A stretch of DNA of 6,673 nucleotides from Streptomyces speibonae (GCA_000715605.1 KL568601.1:46094-52766), one strand, 5' to 3'; shown: positions 1 to 6,673, counted from the first letter of the stretch. Made by a program: numbers and translations. The notes: generated by a model from the letters alone, not told the origin.

Positions 1-407
1 ATCACCGACCGGGCGACGGCGGGCGCGAGGACGGTGCCGCCGTCGGCCAGCACCTTGACGGAGTGGATCAGCTGCTCCGGCGCCGAGTCCTTGAGCAGGA
101 AACCGTCCGCGCCCGCTTCGAGGGCGTCGAGCACGTCCTCGTCCTCCGAGAACGTCGTCAGCATCGCGGTCGCGGGCCGGTGCCCGTCCGACCCGCGCCC
201 CGGCAGCCGCCGCAGCACGGACAGGCCGTCCACGTCCGGCATCTTCAGATCGAGGAGCATCACATCGGGCCGGTGCTGTGCGACGGCACGGACGGCCTGG
301 GCACCGTCGCAGGTGGAGGGGACGGTGATGTCCGGATCGGACTCCAGGATCTGCTGCATACAGCTGCGCAGGAGGAGTTCGTCGTCCACGATCAGCACCC
401 GGATCAT
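1..407 (-). CDS. NarL/LuxR-type response regulator, receiver domain (3' end outside window)
   Basis: This is the N-terminal 135 codons of a two-component response regulator, a cytoplasmic protein that normally takes a phosphoryl group from a sensor histidine kinase and then controls transcription. The translation starts MIRVLIVDDE and has the full receiver signature: acidic pair D8/D9, phospho-acceptor D53 in a MLLDLKMPDVDG context, switch threonine T84 (MLTTF) and invariant lysine K106 (GFLLKD). The segment after K106 is typical of NarL/FixJ regulators, whose C-terminal half is a LuxR helix-turn-helix; that half lies beyond base 1, so the subfamily is inferred. The ATG at 407 is chosen because GGGGGGAG (413-420) sits 5 bases upstream and an in-frame TGA closes the frame just above it. 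No kinase gene lies upstream, so its partner is either further left or unlinked. Confidence in a receiver-domain regulator is high; its target is unknown. Confidence 0.93.
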   Translation of the reverse strand, partial: MIRVLIVDDELLLRSCMQQILESDPDITVPSTCDGAQAVRAVAQHRPDVMLLDLKMPDVDGLSVLRRLPGRGSDGHRPATAMLTTFSEDEDVLDALEAGADGFLLKDSAPEQLIHSVKVLADGGTVLAPAVARSV

Positions 408-493
408 CGTGACTCCCCCCGGTGGTCACCGATCGGTTCTTCCCACGCCGGACGCCCGCGAGGTGGTCCAGCCTCGTGAGCCGTCCGCTCCAC
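404..493 (-). CDS. possible 29-aa leaderless upstream ORF overlapping the regulator start
   Basis: A short open frame starts at GTG 493-491 and runs 29 codons (beginning VERTAHEAGP) to a TGA at 406-404, which overlaps the regulator's ATG as ATGA. Such 4-base overlaps usually indicate translational coupling. The GTG lies 6 bases after a TATGCT hexamer, so transcription would start at or next to it, the arrangement of leaderless actinobacterial mRNAs. Against a real gene, it has no Shine-Dalgarno site, no recognisable domain, and only mildly G/C-biased third positions. It could be a leader peptide, the relic tail of a lost upstream kinase gene (kinase-regulator pairs often overlap by ATGA), or chance. 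I know of no homologue. Confidence 0.3.
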   Translation of the reverse strand: MERTAHEAGPPRGRPAWEEPIGDHRGESR

Positions 494-499
494 CGGGCC

Positions 500-505
500 A
501 GCATA
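500..505 (-). promoter_or_regulatory. candidate -10 element for the response regulator transcript
   Basis: On the minus strand this hexamer reads TATGCT, a good match to the actinobacterial TANNNT -10 consensus. It lies about 93 bases upstream of the regulator ATG and 6 bases before the GTG of the short upstream ORF. The hexamer 17 bases further upstream reads CAATCA, a poor -35, which is common in Streptomyces. No other convincing -10 was seen between here and the regulator. Confidence 0.4.
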
Positions 506-619
506 CGCAACGGCATCTACGCTGATTGGCTACGCCGTTCACCGGGGGAGGCCGTACCGGGCGGACCGCGGAACGGCTCGGCCGAGGACGTACGGTCCAC
601 CCGGCACCCGGCCCGTCTC

Positions 620-721
620 TCAGTGGCGCGCCATCTCCGCCAGCCCCTTCTCCAGCGTGACGTCGGGCGAGTACCCCAGCTCCGTCCGCGCGGCGGTGAT
701 GTCGTACGAACGGTCACGGTC
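620..721 (-). pseudogene. 3' remnant of an NAD-dependent epimerase/dehydratase (SDR)-like gene
   Basis: The last 33 codons before a TGA at 622-620 read DRDRSYDITAAR followed by TELGYSPDVTLEKGLAEM. The pattern Y-D-I-x-A-A-R-x-E-L-G-Y-x-P-x-V-x-L-x-x-G-L is the C-terminal signature of extended SDR enzymes (NAD-dependent epimerase/dehydratase and 3-beta-HSD-like families), where it follows the substrate-binding region. Those proteins are usually about 300 residues or longer. Upstream of codon -33 the frame continues only to about 829 and shows nothing SDR-like: no Rossmann GxxGxxG and no YxxxK. The gene has therefore lost at least 90 percent of its length and is presumably inactive. Third positions are still G/C-biased, which suggests fairly recent loss. 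It probably marks a deletion or insertion breakpoint near 722-740 next to the LamG/RHS locus. Confidence 0.6.
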
Positions 722-837
722 CGGTGAAGCCGACGAGCCAGTGTAGTAGTCACCCCCGTGGCGGCCGCGGGTGCGCCCCCGACGGGGATGCCCAAGCGCG
801 CAAGCCGTGAGCCGGGGCCATGCGCACATCCACTCAG

Positions 838-905
838 AGTGAGAACAAGCGTCGCATAATCATCACCAAACGTAACAATGATCACGCGTGCTAAGTAGAT
901 CTTGT
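838..905. other. relatively AT-rich intergenic patch with a CACGCGTG palindrome
   Basis: Bases 841-900 contain 26 G+C of 60, far below the surrounding sequence, and have no supported coding frame. The patch includes CATAAT at 855-860 (a near -10 on the plus strand, with no matching -35), a weak ATCAT/ATGAT dyad (859-863 and 878-882) and a perfect 8-base palindrome CACGCGTG (883-890). It is the likeliest control region for the gene to the right, but no specific regulator site is recognised. Confidence 0.35.
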
Positions 906-930
906 GCCGTCATCGCCCGTTTACTCCCCG

Positions 931-959
931 TTGACCTGACGTGCCATCAGGCGATTACT
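931..959 (+). promoter_or_regulatory. weak candidate promoter with a small dyad upstream of the LamG gene
   Basis: TTGACC at 931-936 is a good -35 match. Seventeen bases later ATTACT (954-959) is only a poor -10. CCTGA (935-939) and TCAGG (947-951) form a 5-base dyad with a 7-base spacer overlapping the -35, which could be an operator. If real, transcription would start near 966 and leave a leader of about 39 bases before the ATG at 1005. The call rests mostly on the -35. Confidence 0.25.
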
Positions 960-1004
960 TGCGGATGGCGACTGTGTGGACACCGTGGGTGGGGTGTGAC
1001 GGGA

Positions 1005-4000
1005 ATGTGGACCCGAAAGCGAGGCGGCGTCAGGACGCTTGGCGTCCTGCTGGGCCTGGTGTTGGCCGTGGGATCGGCTCCGGTGCTTACCGGCGAGGCC
1101 GCGGCCGGTGTCCAGGTGTCGCCCAGGAAGGCGGCCGGGGCAGCCGACGAGGACACCTCCGTGCTGACGGAGGCGGAAGCGCTGGCCAAGGCCAAGAAGA
1201 CCGGCGAGCTGGTGGAGATCGCGTCGTTGCGCCGGAGTCGAGCGAGGTCTTCGCCACCCCGGAAGGCCAGTTACAGGCGCGTGAGTACCTGCGTCCCGTC
1301 TGGACACGGACGAACGGAAGCTGGCGCCGGATCGACACCGATCTGACGGCCACGGACGAGGGCACCGTCGCGCCAAAGGCGTCGGCCATGGACCTCGAGT
1401 TCTCCGGCGGCGGTGAGAGTCCGCTCGTACGCATGCAACGCGCCGGGCGCACGCTCAGCCTGACCTGGCCCACGGCGCTGCCGAAGCCCGAGGTCGAAGG
1501 GCCGGTCGCCACGTACCCGTCCGTGCTGCCGGATGTCGATCTCCGGCTGACGGCCCAGGAGGACGGGTTCACCCAACTGCTGGTGGTCAAGTCCGCGGAG
1601 GCCGCCGCGAGCCCGGAGCTCGCCCGTCTCCGGCTGGGGCTGGACGCCCAGGGCCTGTCGGTGGAGGAGACCGACGAAGGCGGTCTGCACGCGCTGGACG
1701 AGGGAGCCGAGGCGCCGGTCTTCGAAGCACCGAGGCCGATGATGTGGGACTCCAGTCCGGGAGAGAACCCGCCGGCCGTCGAGCCGGAGGAGACGGCCGC
1801 AGCAGGCGAAGCGCCGGCGAAGCGGACCACGACAGCTGCCGCCGCCGGGGAGACGGGTGACCACCCGGGCGCGGGTGAGTCGGGCAAACTCGCCCCCGTC
1901 GAGGTCGAGGTGCCTGAGGGACAGGACGAGCTGGTCCTGACCCCCGATGCCGAGGTGCTGACGGGCGAGGACACCGAGTACCCGGTCTTCATCGACCCTC
2001 AGTGGTACACGCCCAAGGCCTCCGCATGGACCATGGCGTCCCGGTACTGGGCGTCGTCGCCGCAGTGGAAGTTCAACGGCGACTCCGATTCGGGCATGGG
2101 CTACTGCAACTGGAAGTACTGCGAGCCGCATGACCTCAAGCGCCTCTTCTACCGCATCCCGGTGTCCAAGTTCGCGGGCCGCAGCATCCTGTCCGCGGAG
2201 TTCATCGTCCGCAACACCTGGTCGGCGTCGTGCTCCGCCCGTGGAGTGCAGCTGTGGCGCACCAAGGGCATCAGCTCCTCGACCACCTGGAACTCCCAGA
2301 AGGCATCGGGCTTCTGGATCGACCACCTCACGACCTCCAGCTTCGCGTACGGTCACGACGGGTGTACCGCGAAGGACGCGGAGTTCAACGTGAAGTCGGC
2401 GGTTCAGCAGGCTGCCAAGGGCAAGTGGTCGACGATGACCTTCGGTCTGAAGGCGTCCAACGAGAGCGACGGGTACGGCTGGAAGCGCTTCTCGGACGAC
2501 GCCTACCTGCGCGTCGAGTACAACCGCCCGCCGCCCCAGATCAAGACGTCGCAGCTGACCATGGAGTACGGCGGCTCCTGCAAGAGCCCTTCCTCCCCGG
2601 CACGCATCCGCACGCTGGGCAAGCTCTACGTGAACAACGTGACCGACCCCGACGGCGACAAGGTCGCCGTGCAGTTCCGGGCCAAGTGGGACTCGGGTGA
2701 CGGCAAGGGGCTCACCATCCGCTGGCAACCCAAGCTGACCACGTACAAGAAGTCCGGGTCCGACTTCTCCGTCACCATGCCCTCGGTGCCGGCCAACAGG
2801 ACGGCCCACTGGTACGTGCGGTCCTATGACGGTGCGCAGTACTCGGCCTGGTCGACCACGGGCAGTCCGACGGCCTGCTACTTCGTCTACGACACCAAGG
2901 TGCCGAAGGCGCCCGCGATCACCTCCGGGGAGTATCCGGCCTCCGATCCCGAGGATCCGGAGGACCCCTGGTACGACGGCGTCGGCAAGTACGGCTACTT
3001 CGACATCAAGGCGGCCGACACCGATGTGACCACGTACTGGTTCGGGATCAACGGTGATCCGACGTCGAAGAACTCCCTCTCCACGACGTCGGGCTCCGCC
3101 AAGACGGCTCGGGTCCTGCCGGCCAGACCCGGACTCAACTTCCTCACGGCTCAGGCGTTCGACTCCGCCGGCAACGGCAGCGAAGTCCGCACCTACCAGT
3201 TCCGCGTCAAGGCCGGACAACCCGACCGCGCCACCTGGCAGTTCGACGAAGGCGCGGGAGCCGCTCAGGCCGAGGGCTCGACGCCCGCGCGTACGGCCGC
3301 GCTGCACGGCGGGGTGACGCCGGGAGCCGCAGGCGTCAAGGGAACGGCTCTCGAGTTCAACGGCACCGACGGTTACGCGGCGACGGACATCCCGGTCGTC
3401 GCCACCAGCGGGGGGTTCGCCGTGTCCGCCTGGGCGAAGCTGTCCCGCATGCCCGACAGCGCGGCGATCATCGCGGCGCAGCCGGGCAACCACTCACCCG
3501 GATTCGAGCTGTACTACTCCAAGTCCTTCGACCGGTGGGTCTTCAACCAGTACTCCTCGGACACGCCGGGCGCGCCGATCGTGCGTGCCATGGCGGAGCA
3601 GCCCGGCGGCGTGACCGCCGGGACGTGGACCCACCTGGTCGGCAGCTATTCGGCCAGCGACGATGTGCTGCAGCTGTATGTCGACGGCCGACTGGTCGGG
3701 GAGACCGCCTACAGCACTCCCTGGGACGCACGCCGCGGACTGCAGATCGGTGCCGGCTCCTACAGCGGTGTGCCCGATGCCTTCTTCCCCGGCACCATTG
3801 ACGAACTGCAGCTCTTCGACAAGCCGCTGACCGCGAACGAGGTCACCAAGCTGCGCTCCCACCGGCCGGTGGGCGACCCGGGACGACCCGCCGTCGCGAT
3901 CTTCCCGCTCGACGAGCAGGCCGGTTCCACGCAGATCACGGGACGAGGCGACGTCCTGCCGGCGAAGTACAACGGCGGTGTGACCACCGGTGAGCCCGGG

Positions 4001-5314
4001 GTCGCGGGCAAATCCGTCCGCTTCAACGGGACCGACGCCTACGCGAAGATCGGCCAGACCAGCGGCGCGCACATCAACAGCAGCCGCAGCTTCACCGTGT
4101 CGGCCTGGGCCAGGCTCGACCGCAAGCCGGTCCGCGCGGCGATCATCACCGCACAGGCGGGCGAGCACAGCCCGGGCTTCGAGCTGTACTACTCGGCCGC
4201 GTACGACCGGTGGGCGTTCAACCAGTACTCCTCCGACAGCCCGGACGCCGTCCCCGTACGTGCCCTGCAGCCGAACGGCACGTCGGCACGGGCCGGCGAG
4301 TGGGTCCACCTGGCCGGTGTCCACGACACGGTCGCCGACACCCTGACCCTGTACGTCAACGGCACGTTCGCCGGCTCGACCGAGTTGGAAGGATCCTTCT
4401 ACGCCGGGCAGTCGATGTACGTCGGCGCCGGCTCCTACACCGACGGCGCGATCGCCAACCACTTCCCGGGCACGATCGACGACGTACGCCTGCTGGACCG
4501 CCCGGCCTCGGCGGACGAGGTCCGCCAGATGTTCAGGCAGCGGCCGCTGGTCAAGGGGCGGTGGACCTTCGAAGAAGCCTCGGGGGCGCCCTTGGTGACA
4601 CCGGACGCGTCCGCCTCGAGCAATGACATGGTGCTGCACAGCGGCGCGGCCGTCGGTTCCGGATGGGTGGATGGCGGCGTTGACCTCGATGGAGTCGACG
4701 ACTACGGCGTGACGTCGGCCGTTCCGGTTGACACCAGTGCCAGCTTCACCGTTTCCGCGTGGGCTCAGGCAGCCGCCGTACCCGGGCGCAGTGCCGCAGT
4801 GCTCAGCATGCCCGGCAGCGAGCAGAGTGCCTTCTCGGTCACGTACGAACCCAGCACGACCCCGGACACCGATCCGGGCCGATGGCGGATCGCGATGGCT
4901 TCGGCCGACACCCCGGATGCCTCCGTCACCCACGTCGACAACGGTCAGTTCTTCAGCCCGACGGAGTGGACACATCTCGCTCTCGTCTACGACGGCTTCA
5001 CCAAGCACCTCTCGCTGTACGTCAACGGTCAGCTCGAGGAAGTCGCCTGCGCAGACGAGGACGGCGACGGCGAATCGGACGACACGGCCTGCGAGGACCG
5101 GCTGTCCTGGACGGACAACGTGCTCGCATTCAAGTCTGCGCGGCCGTTGCAACTCGGCCGTGCCAAGAACGGCACCCATACCTGGGGTGACTACTGGCCC
5201 GGCGCCGTATCCGACGTGTGGGCCTTTCAAGGGTCACTGACGGATGACCAGGTACAGCAACTCGCCCAGGGCACGCCGGGCATGCCCACCGAGGTTCCCG
5301 GCGGGGACATCTGA
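1005..5314 (+). CDS. secreted DNRLRE / triple LamG-domain protein, frameshifted near codon 77
   Basis: With one missing base restored near 1229-1237 this encodes about 1436 residues; as written, the product would stop at 1346. Residues 1-34 are a signal peptide (MWTRKRGG, then a Leu/Val/Gly core, possible cleavage after A34). Residues 78-245 are beta-rich. Residues 248-300 form a Glu/Ala/Pro/Thr linker. Residues 326-514 resemble DNRLRE domains (KRLFYRIP, then SILSAEFIV; cysteines 368, 373, 410 and 454). Residues 515-742 look like two Ig/FN3-type segments. LamG domains start near 743, 963 and 1186, each with FNGTDxYA- or VSAWA-like strands and a WTHL...LYVNG pair. No catalytic motif was found; LamG modules usually bind carbohydrate or protein. 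The ATG at 1005 begins the frame holding the signal peptide; GGGTGGGG (987-994 region) may be the ribosome site, and GTG 996 is an alternative. A TTA codon lies at residue 90. It precedes an RHS-type gene, suggesting joint function at the cell surface or outside. Domain calls are solid; function is inferred. Confidence 0.85.
1227..1237 (+). other. frameshift site: one base missing
   Basis: Codons up to 1232 belong to the signal-peptide frame (ending ELVEIASLR), and from GAG at 1235 the sense continues in the next frame (ESSEVFATPEGQ). Two bases (1233-1234) are left between them, so one is missing or two are extra. Remaining in the first frame gives an Arg/Ser/Pro-rich tail ending at 1346. Extending the second frame upstream to 941 gives a Gly/Arg-rich sequence without a signal peptide. 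No slippery heptamer precedes the junction. It is either a sequencing error or a real inactivating mutation. Confidence 0.8.
1271..1273 (+). promoter_or_regulatory. in-frame TTA leucine codon (bldA-type control)
   Basis: This TTA is codon 90 of the repaired LamG protein, within TPEGQLQAREY. In Streptomyces TTA is very rare and read only by the developmentally controlled bldA leucyl-tRNA, so genes containing it are often expressed late or depend on bldA. It is the only in-frame TTA I found in this gene, and none appears in the visible part of the RHS gene. Confidence 0.6.
3461..3570 (+). repeat. internal repeat, copy 1 (LamG domain 1 core)
   Basis: This stretch of LamG domain 1 encodes AAIIAAQ and then SPGFELYYS...DRWVFNQYSSD. 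It recurs exactly 675 bases downstream, with about 86 of 110 bases identical by hand count and most differences at third positions or in the short KSF/AAY loop. It points to tandem duplication of a LamG unit of about 225 residues. The third LamG domain does not share the motif. Confidence 0.75.
4136..4245 (+). repeat. internal repeat, copy 2 (LamG domain 2 core)
   Basis: This is the second copy of the LamG core repeat, encoding AAIITAQ and then SPGFELYYS...DRWAFNQYSSD. Conservation of an aromatic-rich surface (FELYY, RWAFNQY) in both copies suggests a shared ligand-binding or packing role, although no ligand can be named from sequence. Confidence 0.75.
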
Positions 5315-5317
5315 CAC

Positions 5318-5356
5318 GAGCCGTGCCGGATTCCGACGCCGGGACCGGCACGGCTC
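5318..5356 (+). terminator. strong hairpin after the LamG gene
   Basis: GAGCCGTGCCGG (5318-5329) and CCGGCACGGCTC (5345-5356) form a perfect 12-base-pair stem with a 15-base loop, starting 4 bases after the stop codon. No T-run follows, which is usual for Streptomyces terminators. It may end transcription fully, act partially, or protect the 3' end of the upstream mRNA. If it terminates, the RHS gene needs its own promoter within the 131-base gap, and I could not identify one. Confidence 0.7.
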
Positions 5357-5445
5357 ACCTCTCACTGACGGCCGGACAACACACAGCCCATCCCCGGATT
5401 GCACGGGCAGGACAGCCCGAAGCGAAACGAAGGAACTAAGACAGG

Positions 5446-6673
5446 ATGAACGGCAGATTCGCCAAGCCGCTTCGGTTCCCGCGGCGACGTGTCGCGCTGG
5501 CCTCAGCTGCCCTGATGGTCGGGGCCCTTCTCCAAGCCGTGGCCCAGCCCGCCGCCGTCGGTGACGAAAAGGAACCCGCCTCCTCCACCTTCGAAGAGCC
5601 CATACCCGGAACAACCGGCAAGGCCAAACCGCGCGCTCTGAACAAGGAACCCCGGACCCCCGCCGGCGCACCCGCACAAGCCTGGCCGAAGGCGACCGTG
5701 GCGTTGTCGGAGCTACCCGACCTGAAGGCGAAGACGCACAGCAAGAAAGCCGTCCGTGTCCCTGGTACCCCGCTCACCCTCGACGCCGGGGCACCGGCAG
5801 GCACGAAGCGCGCCCGTGGCCGAGTGGAGACGCGCATTCTCGACCGCAGAACAACGGAGCGGGCCGGGATCAACGGTGTCCTGTTCACTTTGCGAAGCAA
5901 GGATGCCTCGGCTCGTGCAGGACAGATCCGCAGCACCGTGGACTACTCCGCATTCGCCGGAGCCTACGGCGGTGGATACGCTTCCCGGCTGACCTTGGTG
6001 GAACTTCCCGCGTGCGTGCTCACCACACCTGACAGACGAGATTGCCGTACAACCGAGCCCGTCAAGACGGTCAACGACGTCGAGAAGCAGACCCTTACCG
6101 CGGACAGCGTGACCCTGAGGACGAGTGTTCCCACCGTTCTGGCGGCTGTCGCCGCGTCGGAGGGCGACAACGGTGACTACGGGGCCACACCCCTCTCTGC
6201 GTCAGCGACCTGGAACACAGACCTCAACAGCGGTTCGTTCACCTGGTCCTACAACATGCCGGTCCCCGACGTGCCCGGCGGCATGACCCCGAACGTCGGC
6301 CTGTCCTATTCCTCCGGCTCCGTCGACGGCCGGACGGGCAACACCAACAACCAGGCTTCCTGGGCGGGCGATGGTTTCGATCTGTGGCCCGGTTTCATCG
6401 AGCGTCGCTACAAGCCGTGCGGTGATGACGGACAGAAGGCCGACGACGGCGTCAACAAACCGGGCGACCTGTGCTGGGGCTATGACAACGCCTACCTGTC
6501 CCTGAACGGCACGGCGGGCGAGTTGGTGCCCAACGGCACGGACAAGTGGAAGCTGAAGCAGGACGACGGCACCAAAATCGACCGACTCCGCGGATCCAGC
6601 CGTAACAACGGCACCCACAACCAGGAGTACTGGAGGGTCACCACGCCGGACGGTACCCGCTACTACTTCGGCT
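5446..6673 (+). CDS. secreted RHS/SpvB-type protein, N-terminal part (3' end outside window)
   Basis: The first 409 codons of a large secreted protein are visible. The ATG at 5446 is the first possible start, because a TAA closes the frame at 5437-5439; GAAGGA (5429-5434) lies 11 bases upstream. Residues 1-37 form a signal peptide (PRRR, then an Ala/Leu/Val core, possible cleavage after the Ala pair at 36-37). Residues 38-125 are a Pro/Lys/Ala-rich linker. Residues 127-245 look beta-rich with cysteines 190 and 200. From about residue 250 the pattern W256-N-T-D, SGSFTWSYNMPVP, LSYSSGSVDGRTG and WAGDGFDLWPGFIERRY matches the start of SpvB/RHS-type proteins; C325 and C343 may pair. Members commonly continue through YD/RHS repeats that form a cocoon, to a variable and sometimes toxic C-terminal domain; none of that is in view. 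It lies 131 bases after the LamG gene, past a hairpin. Codons 1-249 end in A/T about twice as often as codons 250-409. The family call is confident; toxin activity is unproven. Confidence 0.9.
   Translation, partial: MNGRFAKPLRFPRRRVALASAALMVGALLQAVAQPAAVGDEKEPASSTFEEPIPGTTGKAKPRALNKEPRTPAGAPAQAWPKATVALSELPDLKAKTHSKKAVRVPGTPLTLDAGAPAGTKRARGRVETRILDRRTTERAGINGVLFTLRSKDASARAGQIRSTVDYSAFAGAYGGGYASRLTLVELPACVLTTPDRRDCRTTEPVKTVNDVEKQTLTADSVTLRTSVPTVLAAVAASEGDNGDYGATPLSASATWNTDLNSGSFTWSYNMPVPDVPGGMTPNVGLSYSSGSVDGRTGNTNNQASWAGDGFDLWPGFIERRYKPCGDDGQKADDGVNKPGDLCWGYDNAYLSLNGTAGELVPNGTDKWKLKQDDGTKIDRLRGSSRNNGTHNQEYWRVTTPDGTRYYFG

Noticed and set aside
34..525. Plus-strand open frames over the response regulator
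   Set aside because: Ser/Arg-rich shadow translations, while the minus strand encodes a receiver domain with all key residues and a good ribosome site.
517..885. A 122-codon minus-strand open frame overlapping the SDR remnant
   Set aside because: Its translation is Arg/Thr/Gly-rich with no domain. The other minus-strand frame over 620-721 carries the recognisable SDR tail.
888..1004. GTG at 888 as start of the signal-peptide frame
   Set aside because: It would add 39 residues with no secretion features ahead of the Met-Trp-Thr-Arg start and lies within the AT-rich putative control region. ATG 1005 gives a normal signal peptide.
408..1004. tRNA, CRISPR repeats or insertion-sequence ends in the intergenic region
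   Set aside because: No cloverleaf-like arms, no regularly spaced repeats and no matching terminal inverted repeats were found. Short palindromes such as CTCGGCCGAG near 578 are expected at this base composition.
941..1232. GTG at 941 as the true start of a 1457-residue LamG protein
   Set aside because: The stretch from 941 to 1232 in that frame is Gly/Arg-rich without a signal peptide, while the other frame gives a clear signal peptide and natural lead-in. A frameshift explains both.
1220..1245. Programmed -1 ribosomal frameshift
   Set aside because: No X-XXY-YYZ slippery heptamer precedes the junction (TCG TTG CGC CGG), and slipped pairing would be poor. A mutation or sequence error is simpler.
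1271..5230. Very long minus-strand open frames (740 and 578 codons) opposite the LamG gene
   Set aside because: They are antisense shadows of a high-GC gene: low-complexity Arg/Val/Gly/Leu translations with no domain, while the plus strand carries clear DNRLRE and LamG domains.
5315..5445. A promoter for the RHS gene, for example TTGCAC at 5399
   Set aside because: No acceptable -10 lies 16-19 bases downstream, so it is not annotated.

Overview
The window looks like Streptomyces or a close actinomycete. G+C is very high with strong G/C preference at third codon positions, the coding strands carry long shadow ORFs, and all three recognisable proteins belong to families common in Streptomyces. 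It holds the 5' part of a response regulator gene running left, a roughly 600-base divergent intergenic region, a complete but frameshifted gene for a large secreted multidomain protein, and the 5' part of a secreted RHS/SpvB-type gene.

Left edge (1-407, minus): the receiver domain of a NarL/LuxR-type response regulator, with its output domain outside the window. No sensor kinase lies upstream. Instead there is a possible 29-codon leaderless ORF whose stop overlaps the regulator's ATG, preceded by a good -10 hexamer.

Intergenic (408-1004): it contains that leader, the last 33 codons of a decayed NAD-dependent epimerase/SDR-like gene on the minus strand (620-721), a relatively AT-rich patch (about 838-905), and a weak candidate promoter with a small dyad (931-959).

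Centre (1005-5314, plus): a protein of about 1436 residues once repaired. Its order is signal peptide, beta-rich N-terminal region, acidic/Ala linker, DNRLRE-type domain, two Ig/FN3-like segments and three LamG (concanavalin-like) domains. The signal peptide lies in one frame and everything after about residue 77 in another, so one base is missing near 1229-1237. A TTA (bldA-type) codon follows 34 bases downstream. A strong hairpin follows the stop.

Right edge (5446-6673, plus, open): a signal peptide, Pro/Lys-rich linker, beta-rich domain and the start of an SpvB/RHS-type module. In Streptomyces such proteins commonly carry RHS repeats and a variable C-terminal domain, which are not visible here. 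A LamG protein followed by an RHS protein suggests a secreted or surface adhesion/polymorphic-toxin-like locus. That function is inferred from domains and gene order, not shown by the sequence.
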